From assembly GCA_947631195.1 (NCBI GenBank), contig CANRKK010000018.1, forward strand, positions 1-42,917: DNA of 42,917 bases. The letters are read 5' to 3'. Below are positions 16,702 to 24,304 of this stretch, one piece after another; position 1 is the first letter of the stretch; the number at the start of each line of letters is the position of its first letter. Under the pieces are notes generated by a model. That model ran no database searches. It saw only the letters and a list, made by a program, of their open reading frames with translations, and was not told the origin of the DNA. The stretch is from an uncultured Clostridia bacterium. Lineage in GTDB: Bacteria > Bacillota > Clostridia > Christensenellales > Borkfalkiaceae. A program made the position numbers and the translations under genes.

Positions 16702-17801
16702 CAACATACACCACGCCCGCAAGCCGTATAATCACACATACGGCTTGTGACAGCGGCGGCGGATCGGTTTACAAGGGCGAGGATATTGCCTCCGTGCTTT
16801 CTGCATGGGGGCTACCTTGCCGCTTTCTGCAACTTGACGCCGCGCCGCAAATTTTAACCTATCATTTTGACCTACTCAACCCGTTACAGCGGGCAAAGGT
16901 GAAACGGCTGATGCCGCCGCTTTCTGCCGTTCTGCGATGCAAGGCGGCGGAGTCCGACAGCGTTCGCGGGGCGCATTTCGCGGTGAGTGTACCACGATCA
17001 AACCGAATTACCGTGCCTTTCTGCGATGTTCTGCTCAACAAACGATATAACGATATTACAAGCCCTTATGCTGTCTGCCTCGGCTATGATACGGCAAATA
17101 ATCCCGTGATAGTGGATATATCAAAAGCCCCGCATCTGCTCATAGCGGGCGCAACCGGCAGCGGCAAAAGCGTATGCCTGAACACACTTATAAACAGCTT
17201 GCTATTTCGGGCTACACCTAACCGATTGCGGCTACTGATGATAGATACAAAGCGCGTAGAGCTTTCTGCCTATGAGGGATTACCGCATTTGTACGCGCCG
17301 ATTGCAAAGGATGGTACTTCTGCCGTCTCTATGATTGCCGAATTAAACCAGCTTATGAGGCGGCGGCAAGAGATGATGGAGGCGGCGGGCATTACCGATA
17401 TTGTCAACTCGGATTATCCCCGGATCTTCCTAATCATTGATGAGCTTGCCGATCTAATCCTTATGAAAAAGGACGAGGTGGAGCCGCTTTTAATCACGAT
17501 AGCGCAACTCGGACGGGCGGCGGGCATACACTTAATACTCGCAACTCAACGCCCGACTGTCAATGTTGTAACCGGCTTATTAAAGGCGAATGTGCCTTGC
17601 CGAATAGCCCTGCAAACAGCCTCGATCCGTGACAGCGTGACGATCCTCGACCACAAGGGCGCGGAACAGCTGACAGGGCGCGGAGATGCCATACTCAAAA
17701 CGCCTGACAAGGTAGAGGAAACGCGCTTGCAAGTGGCGTATATCGACCGACAGGATATAAACGCCGTTGCCGAATGGTGGCGCACAAAGGGCATAACCTA
17801 A
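16698..17801 (+). CDS. Soluble FtsK/SpoIIIE-type DNA translocase motor, 367 aa
   Basis: Start is TTG at 16698, overlapping the previous stop (TTGA), with GGAGG seven bases upstream. It has APHLLIAGATGSGKSVCLN (Walker A, about residue 150), RLLMIDTKRVELSAYEGLPHL, YPRIFLIIDELADLI (Walker B) and IHLILATQRPTVNVVTGLLKANVPCRIAL: all hallmarks of the FtsK/HerA motor. There are no membrane segments and it ends soon after the motor, so the C-terminal gamma DNA-recognition domain of chromosomal FtsK is missing. The N-terminal ~110 residues may be an alpha/beta domain. It could pump DNA during plasmid-like or phage transfer, or power the modification complex; its tight coupling to the amidoligase pair is notable. 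Confidence 0.85.
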   Translation: MTTYTTPASRIITHTACDSGGGSVYKGEDIASVLSAWGLPCRFLQLDAAPQILTYHFDLLNPLQRAKVKRLMPPLSAVLRCKAAESDSVRGAHFAVSVPRSNRITVPFCDVLLNKRYNDITSPYAVCLGYDTANNPVIVDISKAPHLLIAGATGSGKSVCLNTLINSLLFRATPNRLRLLMIDTKRVELSAYEGLPHLYAPIAKDGTSAVSMIAELNQLMRRRQEMMEAAGITDIVNSDYPRIFLIIDELADLILMKKDEVEPLLITIAQLGRAAGIHLILATQRPTVNVVTGLLKANVPCRIALQTASIRDSVTILDHKGAEQLTGRGDAILKTPDKVEETRLQVAYIDRQDINAVAEWWRTKGIT

Positions 17802-17818
17802 CGATTACACACAACCTC

Positions 17819-17867
17819 CAAAAAAAATATCCGTAGCTGCCTGATCACAACTGCGGATATTTTTCTT
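17819..17867. terminator. Bidirectional terminator between converging genes
   Basis: The arms AAAATATCCGTAG and CTGCGGATATTTTT enclose a loop. On the plus strand it is followed by TTTTTCTTT and on the minus strand by TTTTTTTTGG. It lies 18 bases after the FtsK-like stop and at the 3' end of the next leftward gene, so it serves both directions. Confidence 0.85.
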
Positions 17868-18055
17868 TACCGGCAATTTCGCCTGTACTCGATTTCTGAC
17901 AGGATGAGGTTGTAACAGAATTGATCGAAGTAAATAACGCCGTTCTGCCGCTTGTAATGTCCCTTGTTTATGAACGCCCGCCAACCGTGCAGCTTGATAG
18001 CCTCCGACCACTCGGGATCGTTCTCAAATTGTTTTGAATTGTACTCAAAGTCCAT
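17867..18055 (-). CDS. Small protein of unknown function, 62 aa
   Basis: Start chosen at the ATG at 18055, six bases after GGAGG, rather than an ATG four codons upstream that overlaps the Shine-Dalgarno sequence. The product (FEYNSKQFENDPEWSEAIKLHGWRAFINKGHYKRQNGVIYFDQF) is aromatic and charged, probably a small alpha/beta fold. I do not recognise it. It lies just downstream of the terminase small subunit gene on the same strand. Confidence 0.6.
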   Translation of the reverse strand: MDFEYNSKQFENDPEWSEAIKLHGWRAFINKGHYKRQNGVIYFDQFCYNLILSEIEYRRNCR

Positions 18056-18103
18056 TTCTGCCTCCATAACGATAAGCTATTATACCACGTTTCTGCCGTT
18101 CTG

Positions 18104-18700
18104 TCAATCCTCGGAGTCGGTGTTCTCGGGGATTTCTGCCGTTTCTGCGGCTTCTTCCAAGTAACGGCGTTTAACTTCCTCGGGATCTTCTGCCGTTCCG
18201 AGCGGGTTTTTCGGCTCTACCACGATTTCCTGTTTGTCTGTATAGCCGAAGTGATTTTTGCCGAGGAAGATGCCGCTGACGGGATTTATTTTGCCGTTCT
18301 GCATATAATCTTCCCAAAGCGTTTCGAGGATAGAGATCGCTTTTTTGACTATGGGAGAATGTGTGACATCACGGGTTTCGCCTCTGCTCCACGCATACAG
18401 CGTTCTCCTATCCACTCCTAACGCCATAGCAAGCCCGCTGACAGTCGGTTTCATGTCGTCCTTGATGCAATACTCGAAGTACCACTCAATCCGTTTCTGC
18501 ACCTGTTCTGCATCGGCTATGTCGATTGTGGGCAAGTCCCAAATCCCGAACGCATGGCGCAGATAGCGTGAGTTGTCTCCCGGCTGTGTTTCCACGCTCC
18601 CGAAGCCGCCAATGCCCTCGGGATTATTGTTCTTCCGCTTGACAACTTCTTTTGCCGTATCTTCTGTGATAGGAAGATTCTTGTCTGACTCTTTTTTCAT
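18104..18700 (-). CDS. Terminase small subunit, 198 aa
   Basis: The central part (VSGLAMALGVDRRTLYAWSRGE) is a helix-turn-helix that would bind the packaging site, followed by PIVKKAISILETLWEDYMQNGKINPVSGIFLGKNHFGYTDKQEIVVEPKNPLG. The GKNHFGYTDKQE stretch is a strong marker for small terminase subunits of Firmicute phages. The C-terminus is Glu/Ala-rich (VKRRYLEEAAETAE), typical for contact with the large subunit. Start: ACGGAGG before ATG. The large subunit gene is at 11064-12731; the intervening DNA carries an accessory cassette and a rightward operon. Confidence 0.82.
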   Translation of the reverse strand: MKKESDKNLPITEDTAKEVVKRKNNNPEGIGGFGSVETQPGDNSRYLRHAFGIWDLPTIDIADAEQVQKRIEWYFEYCIKDDMKPTVSGLAMALGVDRRTLYAWSRGETRDVTHSPIVKKAISILETLWEDYMQNGKINPVSGIFLGKNHFGYTDKQEIVVEPKNPLGTAEDPEEVKRRYLEEAAETAEIPENTDSED

Positions 18701-18728
18701 TTCAATACCTCCGTTTTCTATTTCGCAA

Positions 18729-18834
18729 AGTGATAAAAGTGACTTATTTTAGGTTTTTTCCATAAAGTCCCTTATAGAGTAGTATATATAGAACACTTTA
18801 TAGAAAAAAGCAATTATTTATCACTTTTATCACT
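18729..18834 (+). repeat. 106-bp palindromic element, copy B
   Basis: AGTGATAAAAGTGA at 18729-18742 and its exact inverse at 18821-18834, with the internal TTTTTTCCATAAAGTCCC and GAACACTTTATAG in the same positions as copy A. It lies immediately before the terminase small subunit gene, and its right terminal repeat forms the last codons (Ser-Asp-Lys-Ser-Asp-Lys) of the upstream gene. Confidence 0.9.
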
Positions 18835-19014
18835 CTCTCGGTCGTAAGCAAGCCTCTCTTTCTCATACGGGCAGCCGTTCTGCAAGCAGTCGTCCACGAA
18901 GTCCCACATATCGAAAACCGCCTCGATGCTCCCGTTGTTCTGCATCATAAATTTTTCGGCGGCAGCTGTGCCGAGAGGACAAGCCTTGATGCAATACATA
19001 CTGTATCTATCCAT
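18814..19014 (-). CDS. Small Cys-containing protein, 66 aa
   Basis: A 66-residue protein (MDRYSMYCIKACPLGTAAAEKFMMQNNGS onward is the N-terminal half) with Cys8, Cys12, and a later CLQNGCPYEKERL, which could form a four-Cys metal site. The start overlaps the previous stop. Its C-terminus ESDKSDK is encoded by the terminal inverted repeat of element copy B. Function unknown. Confidence 0.6.
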   Translation of the reverse strand: MDRYSMYCIKACPLGTAAAEKFMMQNNGSIEAVFDMWDFVDDCLQNGCPYEKERLAYDRESDKSDK

Positions 19015-19657
19015 CGTTGCGTACCAATATCGGACAAAGAAGCCCGCAGCCGTACTCCGACTTCAAGTATAAAGGCTTCCGCTCTTTTCCGACCACGGAC
19101 GGAACGAGAACGACATCGGGCAGGATCTCCAACACGTCAAGAAGCAGAAGCGCATCCACATGGATCCCCGGCGCGATTTCGTAGGGAACATTCGTGAGCC
19201 GCGATCCGTCTGCTTTTGCCTCGGCTCTCTTAACGCTGATAAGCGAGGAAAGCTCCGAGAGAGAGGGCGGCGTGATTTCGTCTCCGAGATTTTCGGAAGC
19301 CATCTTTATGAAGCCCTCGACCGCCTTTGTAACGTCCGCAACGGTGTTGTCCGTGTTGTCGGGTATATGTAACGGCGTGACGAGCTTTATTGCCCGATAG
19401 CCGTCCGAGATGAGCTGCTGTCCGTCCGAAGCGACAAGGGCTTTCGTGAGCTTCTCCTGCTTGTTCTTGTAGGACATTTTGAGGATGCGGAGAGCCGCCA
19501 CCTGTGCGTTCCGCCGCCCGTTTTTCTTTTCTGCCGCCGCATTGATCTCTGCCTGTAAGTCTGCCACGAACGAGGCACACTCCTCGATCACGGCGGACTC
19601 ACGGCTTGCGACATTCATAATCCGTAAAACCTTTTCAAGTGCCTTTTCTGCTGTCAT
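19007..19657 (-). CDS. Phage protein, possibly sliding-clamp-like, 216 aa
   Basis: Start set at ATG 19657 (GGAG upstream) instead of a longer frame. The N-terminal half is helical (KALEKVLRIMNVASRESAVIEECASF). The middle has ALVASDGQQLISDGYRAIKL and the C-terminus ERKPLYLKSEYGCGLLCPILV. Both are reminiscent of DNA polymerase III beta-clamp segments (a TDGHRL-type motif and a final LIMPVRL-type strand). If so it would be a divergent processivity clamp for the phage polymerase. This is a weak resemblance and the length (216) is shorter than a true clamp. Confidence 0.5.
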   Translation of the reverse strand: MTAEKALEKVLRIMNVASRESAVIEECASFVADLQAEINAAAEKKNGRRNAQVAALRILKMSYKNKQEKLTKALVASDGQQLISDGYRAIKLVTPLHIPDNTDNTVADVTKAVEGFIKMASENLGDEITPPSLSELSSLISVKRAEAKADGSRLTNVPYEIAPGIHVDALLLLDVLEILPDVVLVPSVVGKERKPLYLKSEYGCGLLCPILVRNDG

Positions 19658-19844
19658 TGTTATTCTCCTTTTCCATGTATTCGATATAGTCTTTTGCCAT
19701 TTCTTCCGCCCGGCGATTGTCCTCTTCACGGGGACAATAGCCGTCTTTGATTTTCTTCATCGTTCCCCATTCTATCTTGTCGCAAACTTCGCCTGTGTCT
19801 CCGTGATAGAAGCAGTAGCCGTCACAATAGTTCGAGCATTTCAT
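19635..19844 (-). CDS. Small Cys-rich zinc-binding-type protein, 69 aa
   Basis: ATG at 19844 follows GGGAGG. The product (MKCSNYCDGYCFYHGDTGEV, then CDKIEW...GYCPRE) has five Cys and one His in the N-terminal half, typical of a small metal-binding phage protein. The C-terminal half is an acidic helix (RRAEEMAKDYIEYMEKENNN). Overlaps both neighbours. Function unknown. Confidence 0.6.
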   Translation of the reverse strand: MKCSNYCDGYCFYHGDTGEVCDKIEWGTMKKIKDGYCPREEDNRRAEEMAKDYIEYMEKENNNDSRKGT

Positions 19845-20017
19845 GTTGCCGCCTCCCGTTCGATAAGCAAGCATTTTCCGTGCTTGTAAGCCATGCAATG
19901 GTCGCCCGCGCAGTCTCCGAAGCGTTCTGCCGACTCTGCGACAGGCTTGCCCTTGCGGGTGATTACGTTGCGTACCACGTCCTTTTTGAACGGACAGAGC
20001 ATTGTTTTCTGTTTCAT
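19841..20017 (-). CDS. Small zinc-ribbon-like phage protein, 58 aa
   Basis: ATG at 20017 with GGAG nine bases upstream; the stop overlaps the next start (ATGA). The product MKQKTMLCPFKKDVVRN...FGDCAGDHCMAYKHGKCLLIERE carries Cys8, Cys36, Cys41 and Cys49 in a zinc-ribbon arrangement (CPF ... CxxxxC ... C). The same arrangement recurs in small early phage proteins. Function unknown. Confidence 0.6.
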   Translation of the reverse strand: MKQKTMLCPFKKDVVRNVITRKGKPVAESAERFGDCAGDHCMAYKHGKCLLIEREAAT

Positions 20018-20763
20018 CTTGTTTTTCTCCTTTCGGGAATGTACCCGTTTTCAAATCGTTCCATGAGTTCTTTAAGCGAGAGTCTCGGCTTAAATGTGTT
20101 ATGACTGTCTTTCTCCATCTCCACGAGAACGGAGAAGTACGAGGGATAGTTCTTCCACAAGTCGTACAAATCGGCGTAGCATTGCTTTACGCAAAACCAA
20201 CAACCGCCACGGAAGCCGCCGTTGCTGTAAACGGGGCTGATAAGGTCGAACGGTCGGCAAATCTCAAACGCTTCTCTCTCTATGATGCCGTTCTCGAATA
20301 AAACCGACTTGTAGACGACTTTCTCATTGTTTCTGCGCATAAGCCGCTGATAGCGCGGAGTCTCATCTGCGGCGATGCCTATATATTCGCAAACGGTGTC
20401 GTGCAGGGATGAGATATAGGTGTCTATAACGTCAAGTTTCAACCGAGCATTGCACCATGCGCCAACGATGTATGGATAGCCGTAGTTGTCTCCGATGTGA
20501 TTTCCTTTCTGCTTTATTCGGTAGAAGTAGTCCCTGAATGTGTATTTTGCGGTAAGGTGCTTTACCTTGATACCGAAACGGTCAAGCAGGATCTTTTCTG
20601 CCGTTGGGATCCACGCTGCCATAGCAGGATGTTCTCCGCTTATATCCTTGTCGAAGCGAATATCCACATAGACCACTTCGTCCAAAGGTAATTGAAGTTC
20701 TTTGATTTTGATTATTTGAGCGAGGCTGTCTTTCCCGAACGATAGAAATGCTATGTATTTCAT
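20014..20763 (-). CDS. PAPS-reductase-family (adenine nucleotide alpha hydrolase) protein, 249 aa
   Basis: Start at ATG 20763, since the protein begins MKYIAFLSFGKDSLAQ. The SFGKDS motif is the PP-loop that binds ATP. YPYIVGAWCNARLKLDVI and RGGCWFCVKQ provide a paired-Cys site as seen in phage PAPS-reductase-like proteins. The family covers sulfate activation, tRNA thiolation and DNA phosphorothioation enzymes; phage members are usually unassigned. Placed beside DNA methyltransferases, a role in DNA or tRNA modification is plausible but not shown. Confidence 0.75.
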   Translation of the reverse strand: MKYIAFLSFGKDSLAQIIKIKELQLPLDEVVYVDIRFDKDISGEHPAMAAWIPTAEKILLDRFGIKVKHLTAKYTFRDYFYRIKQKGNHIGDNYGYPYIVGAWCNARLKLDVIDTYISSLHDTVCEYIGIAADETPRYQRLMRRNNEKVVYKSVLFENGIIEREAFEICRPFDLISPVYSNGGFRGGCWFCVKQCYADLYDLWKNYPSYFSVLVEMEKDSHNTFKPRLSLKELMERFENGYIPERRKTR

Positions 20764-20779
20764 TTGCCTTGCTACCTCC

Positions 20780-21391
20780 TTATATCCATTGAATTTGAGT
20801 TCCGCCCGAATAACCTTTCTGCCATACAAACCACGCATACGCGACAGCCGAGCCGCCGCCCTCGCGCATCTGCTGAAATTCGGCGTTCTTTGCGCATAAC
20901 ACACGCTCGCTGAAAACATAAATTGTTTTCGGGGGATATTTGCTGAATAGTTCGTTATATCGAGCCTTGCCCTCTAAAAAGGTGAGTTTCAAGAACATAT
21001 ACACCTTTCGTCCGGGCTTAACCATCTCTAACGCTTTCAGTACAAATTCCTTTGCGTACTTATACGGCGGGTTGGTGAGTATGTCGCAGGTGCAGGGGGG
21101 GGGAGTTGCCGTCAAGAAGTCCGAGACTTTTGTCCCCGGATAGCCGCGATCCACGAGGTCGGACGAAAGAACGATGAAGCCTTTGTCTTTGAGCCTTTGC
21201 GATAGATGCCCTTGTCCGCAAGCACATTCCCAAACGATTGAGAACGGCTTGTCAACGGTAAGCAGCTTGTCTATTGCCACGGGATCGGTGGCGTAGTAGT
21301 CGTTGCTCTCCCGTTCCTTGTCTGTGTGATTTGATGCCCCGAGAGTCTTGTATATCGAGTTGGTATTTCCGCTCCAATCTTTCATACTCAA
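20780..21391 (-). CDS. DNA adenine methyltransferase, phage type, 203 aa
   Basis: Contains ECACGQGHLSQRLKDKGF (SAM-binding motif I region), LSSDLVDRGYP, and the catalytic LTNPPYKYAKEFVLKALEMVKPG (NPPY, motif IV). The domain order and length match small phage adenine-N6 methyltransferases. A run of nine C in the coding strand (21103-21095) encodes Pro97-Pro98-Pro99 shortly before NPPY, so any slippage of one or two bases would remove the catalytic motif. It overlaps the downstream helicase gene's 3' end by 4 bases. Confidence 0.82.
   Translation of the reverse strand: MSMKDWSGNTNSIYKTLGASNHTDKERESNDYYATDPVAIDKLLTVDKPFSIVWECACGQGHLSQRLKDKGFIVLSSDLVDRGYPGTKVSDFLTATPPPCTCDILTNPPYKYAKEFVLKALEMVKPGRKVYMFLKLTFLEGKARYNELFSKYPPKTIYVFSERVLCAKNAEFQQMREGGGSAVAYAWFVWQKGYSGGTQIQWI
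21095..21103. repeat. G9/C9 homopolymer in methyltransferase gene
   Basis: Exactly nine G on the plus strand, aligned as CCC CCC CCC in the coding strand. Such tracts slip readily during replication. It lies upstream of the catalytic NPPY codons. Confidence 0.9.
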
Positions 21392-22869
21392 CCTCTCAAC
21401 TTGATGCCGCGATAGAACGGGTAGCCGTCACGGGTGCATCTGCCTTTGTGAAGTTCGGGGTGTTGCTCCATCCCGGCATTGAACTTCTTTGCGCTACACA
21501 CGAAGTAGCCGTTGCTCTTGCACCAAATCTTGTAGGCATCGTAGAGCGATTTTGCCCGACTCCCGAGGCTCTCGTCCGTCTGTTCGCATTGCTCCTCAAT
21601 GAACTGCAAAACGAGGTCGTTGTCCTTTTCGTACTGCTTGATAACCTCGCGCATTGCGGCGTTCATGGTAAGCCCGCGTTGTTTGTATTTGAAGTAGCCA
21701 CCAAGTAACCAAGTGAAGATGCCCTGAACGGCTTCCTTTGTCTTGAACGCTTCTTTGAGGTTTGTGTCCCGTTCCGCTTCCGTGAAGTGACGGTCGAACG
21801 CGATAACGCGCACACGATCCGAAGCAAAGAGGGATTTGTCCTGTACGGCGGGCAGGTCGTTACATGACAACCACATGGTGAATTGCGGAAGATAAGTCAT
21901 CATAGACTCGTACAAGTTCCGTGCGGTGATTTCTTCGCCGCCTGTGAGCTGCTTTATGACTTCCTCGTCAAGTTTACCGTACTGACTGCTCTCCGCCATT
22001 GAGACAAAGCGTTTGCCTTTCAGAGCGGCGATTGTGGGGCTTGCCGCTTCGGCGTTCCGTGTTCTGTCCGTTTTGCAAATAATGGAGACGGGGGAAACGG
22101 TGGCGTAGTCGCCAAGTAAGTGGTGGATTGTGTTTAAGAGCGTACTCTTGCCGTTGCGGGTTGTTTTGCCCCAAAGGATAAACATACATTCTTCCTTGCA
22201 AACGCCGAGCATCGAGTAGCCCAACGCCCGTTGCAGGTAGTCCGCTTTTTCCTTGTCGCCGCAGGTTATTTCGTCAATAAACCGCTCCCACCGTTCGCAC
22301 CGATTTTCGCCCGTAGCGGAGTATTCGATATTACTTCGCATCGTCAAGAAGTCGCGCCAATCATGCTCCCGGAACGTCATACTGTCAAGGTCGTAGGTGC
22401 CGTTGATGCAGTTGATAAGATTCGGGTTGCTGTCGAACATTGCCACGGGGATAGGCTTCACGCCCGTTGCATCTTTCATCAACCGGTCGCGGAAGCGGCG
22501 ATCTCCCATTTTGGAAACGAACTTGAAGTATTCTTTGCGCTTGTCATCGTCTGTGATCTCGCCGCAGTATAACGTCATAAGGCGTGTAAACTCTTTGATT
22601 TTCTCACCGACAAGAAGTGCGCCCACGTCCTTTTTCCAATAACCGTCATCGTATGTGTACCAACTGCGATTCTCGGGGCAGTAGCGCGTGTCGTTCTCGT
22701 AACATTCCGAGAACAGTTCCGCCATCCCGCTTTCGTCCCACGAATAGCCGGTGTCGCTCGTAGGATGCGCCTCGGGTTTGGCGTTCTTTATGTAATACAT
22801 TTTGTTGGAAAGTTCTTCCGAGAGGATGTATTGTCCGTTTCGGAGTTGAAACAATTCTGCTTCGTTCAT
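21388..22869 (-). CDS. D5/P4-type phage replicative helicase (SF3 family), 493 aa
   Basis: The N-terminal half has the D5-type region (PNLINCINGTYDLDSMTFREHDWRDFLTM), followed by the SF3 helicase core: LQRALGYSMLGVCKEECMFILWGKTTRNGKSTLLNTI (Walker A, ~residue 245), and LPQFTMWLSCNDLPAVQDKS with DRVRVIAFDRHF (sensor region). The C-terminal part (YDAYKIWCKSNGYFVCSAKKFNAGM) is the winged-helix-like D5 tail. There is no primase domain in this protein; a separate PrimPol-type gene (25139-25933) should supply it. Start: AAGGAGG before ATG. Confidence 0.9.
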   Translation of the reverse strand: MNEAELFQLRNGQYILSEELSNKMYYIKNAKPEAHPTSDTGYSWDESGMAELFSECYENDTRYCPENRSWYTYDDGYWKKDVGALLVGEKIKEFTRLMTLYCGEITDDDKRKEYFKFVSKMGDRRFRDRLMKDATGVKPIPVAMFDSNPNLINCINGTYDLDSMTFREHDWRDFLTMRSNIEYSATGENRCERWERFIDEITCGDKEKADYLQRALGYSMLGVCKEECMFILWGKTTRNGKSTLLNTIHHLLGDYATVSPVSIICKTDRTRNAEAASPTIAALKGKRFVSMAESSQYGKLDEEVIKQLTGGEEITARNLYESMMTYLPQFTMWLSCNDLPAVQDKSLFASDRVRVIAFDRHFTEAERDTNLKEAFKTKEAVQGIFTWLLGGYFKYKQRGLTMNAAMREVIKQYEKDNDLVLQFIEEQCEQTDESLGSRAKSLYDAYKIWCKSNGYFVCSAKKFNAGMEQHPELHKGRCTRDGYPFYRGIKLRG

Positions 22870-23561
22870 ACTGCCTCCTTGTCGGTTTCAAACAGGTGCC
22901 TGAAACGTGAATATTGAAAGATAAGCGCGGGAGTTTTCCACGGCTTGCCCATAACTTCCATAGAGAGCGCGTTTCGCTGTTCTACGACCGCAGGGATGCC
23001 TGTGAGCGATAATTGCAGATAAGCCATGTGAACGCACCGGCTGTCAATATCTCCCGCCAAAACGAAGCTGTGCGCCGCATAATTGATTTTGCAATCGTTT
23101 TGCAGAACGTCCGCAAACGCGAGGATCATTCCGCCGCTGCCGCAAGCAGGTTCATACATCGTGAGAATGTCGTTTTTCAAATTGTCGCTTCCCGTCAACG
23201 TGAGCTGCGCCGATACTCGGGAAACGTCATACGGAGTGAAAAACTGTCCTGCCTGTTTACTGCTCGTGTCGCTCAACATATACAGCTCGCCTAACAGGTC
23301 ATAAAAGCCCGTCTCCGGCATTTTCGTTAAGCCGTCCCACACCAATGCGAACAGTTGCGCCATCAAGTCCAAATCGGCTTTATCGTACTTCTGAACGATG
23401 TGCAGATAGCGTTTCTCCCGTTCGTCAAAGTTCGGTATGTCTACCATGTTTGAAATGCAGATCGCCCAACACTCGAAGCAGTCCGATAGGATCTCGTGCC
23501 TGTGGTGCCGCCCGCTGAACTTGTTGACGAGTTTTAGCATTTCTTGTGTTCTATTGTTCAT
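22866..23561 (-). CDS. N-6 DNA methylase-like protein lacking a clear catalytic motif IV, 231 aa
   Basis: Contains KQAGQFFTPYDVSRVSAQLT and MYEPACGSGGMILAFADVL, the entry and SAM-binding motif I of type I/N6 methylases (HsdM-like), and LAGDIDSRCVHMAYLQLSLTGIPA. After ALSMEVMGKPWKTPALIF the protein ends without an NPPF/NPPY motif, so it may bind SAM but not methylate on its own. Such shortened forms are common in phages next to active methyltransferases. Overlaps both neighbours by 4-11 bases. Confidence 0.78.
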   Translation of the reverse strand: MNNRTQEMLKLVNKFSGRHHRHEILSDCFECWAICISNMVDIPNFDEREKRYLHIVQKYDKADLDLMAQLFALVWDGLTKMPETGFYDLLGELYMLSDTSSKQAGQFFTPYDVSRVSAQLTLTGSDNLKNDILTMYEPACGSGGMILAFADVLQNDCKINYAAHSFVLAGDIDSRCVHMAYLQLSLTGIPAVVEQRNALSMEVMGKPWKTPALIFQYSRFRHLFETDKEAV

Positions 23562-24255
23562 TCTTTATTCTCCTGATCCGTTCTATTATTGAGTAGATAT
23601 TCGAGTCGATATAGGGAAGTAGCCGCTCTCGGGCAACCGAGTAGTAACAGTCGTTCTTCTCTATCCCGATGCCGTTTCTGCCGTTTTCGGCGGCTACAAG
23701 CAAGTGACTTCCGCTTCCCATACAAGGATCAAATACCGTGTCGCCCTCGTTCGTGTTGTCTAAAATCAACTCTTTCAAAAGGCTGTGATTTTTCTCGGTC
23801 GGGTGCAGTTTACTCGTCCCGTTAGGGTATTTGAAAACCACGTTTTTGCACCGAGCGTTGAAAGTCTTTGAGCCTTTCTTTTTGTACCATACGGCGAACT
23901 CCACGCCGCTCAAATACACATACTCGCCGTTCATGGGAGAGGGATTTGTTTTCTGCCAAACAATCGGTCGGCAAGTCCCCCCCCCAATCGAGGTGAAAAA
24001 CCTATGTATCTCGCTGAACTGTCCTCTGCCGCAGAATACGCAAATATTGTTTTTCGTAACACGATAGACTTCGGATAGAAATTCTTTGATGCCAAAAGTG
24101 ATAACGTCCGCTTGCCCTTTGTGGAGTGATTGTAAGCCGTTGTCTCTGCGATTCACTTCTCCGTAGGGGATGTCCGTTAAGGTGAAGTCAACGCTGTTGT
24201 CGGGCATTGTGGGCATCACTTTCATGCAATCTCCGTGAGTAATTTTTATTTGCAT
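23551..24255 (-). CDS. DNA methyltransferase, N4/N6 (DPPY-type) class, 234 aa
   Basis: Order of motifs is catalytic first: DFTLTDIPYGEVNRRD (DIPY, a DPPY variant), then KNNICVFCGRGQFSEI, HPTEKNHSLLKELI, and the SAM-binding FDPCMGSGSHLLVAAENGRNGIGIE. This is the beta-type arrangement of N4-cytosine/N6-adenine methyltransferases. Nine G in the coding strand encode Gly91-Gly93 between the catalytic and SAM motifs; slippage would remove the SAM site. The mRNA overlaps the next gene by 11 bases. Confidence 0.85.
   Translation of the reverse strand: MQIKITHGDCMKVMPTMPDNSVDFTLTDIPYGEVNRRDNGLQSLHKGQADVITFGIKEFLSEVYRVTKNNICVFCGRGQFSEIHRFFTSIGGGTCRPIVWQKTNPSPMNGEYVYLSGVEFAVWYKKKGSKTFNARCKNVVFKYPNGTSKLHPTEKNHSLLKELILDNTNEGDTVFDPCMGSGSHLLVAAENGRNGIGIEKNDCYYSVARERLLPYIDSNIYSIIERIRRIKNEQ
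23977..23985. repeat. C9/G9 homopolymer in methyltransferase gene
   Basis: Nine C on the plus strand, in frame as GGG GGG GGG in the coding strand (Gly91-93). Located between the catalytic and SAM-binding motifs of the encoded enzyme. Confidence 0.9.
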
Positions 24256-24304
24256 AGACCGCTCCTATGCCCACTTCCGTGGGCAGATTTTTCCGATAAG
24301 GCGA

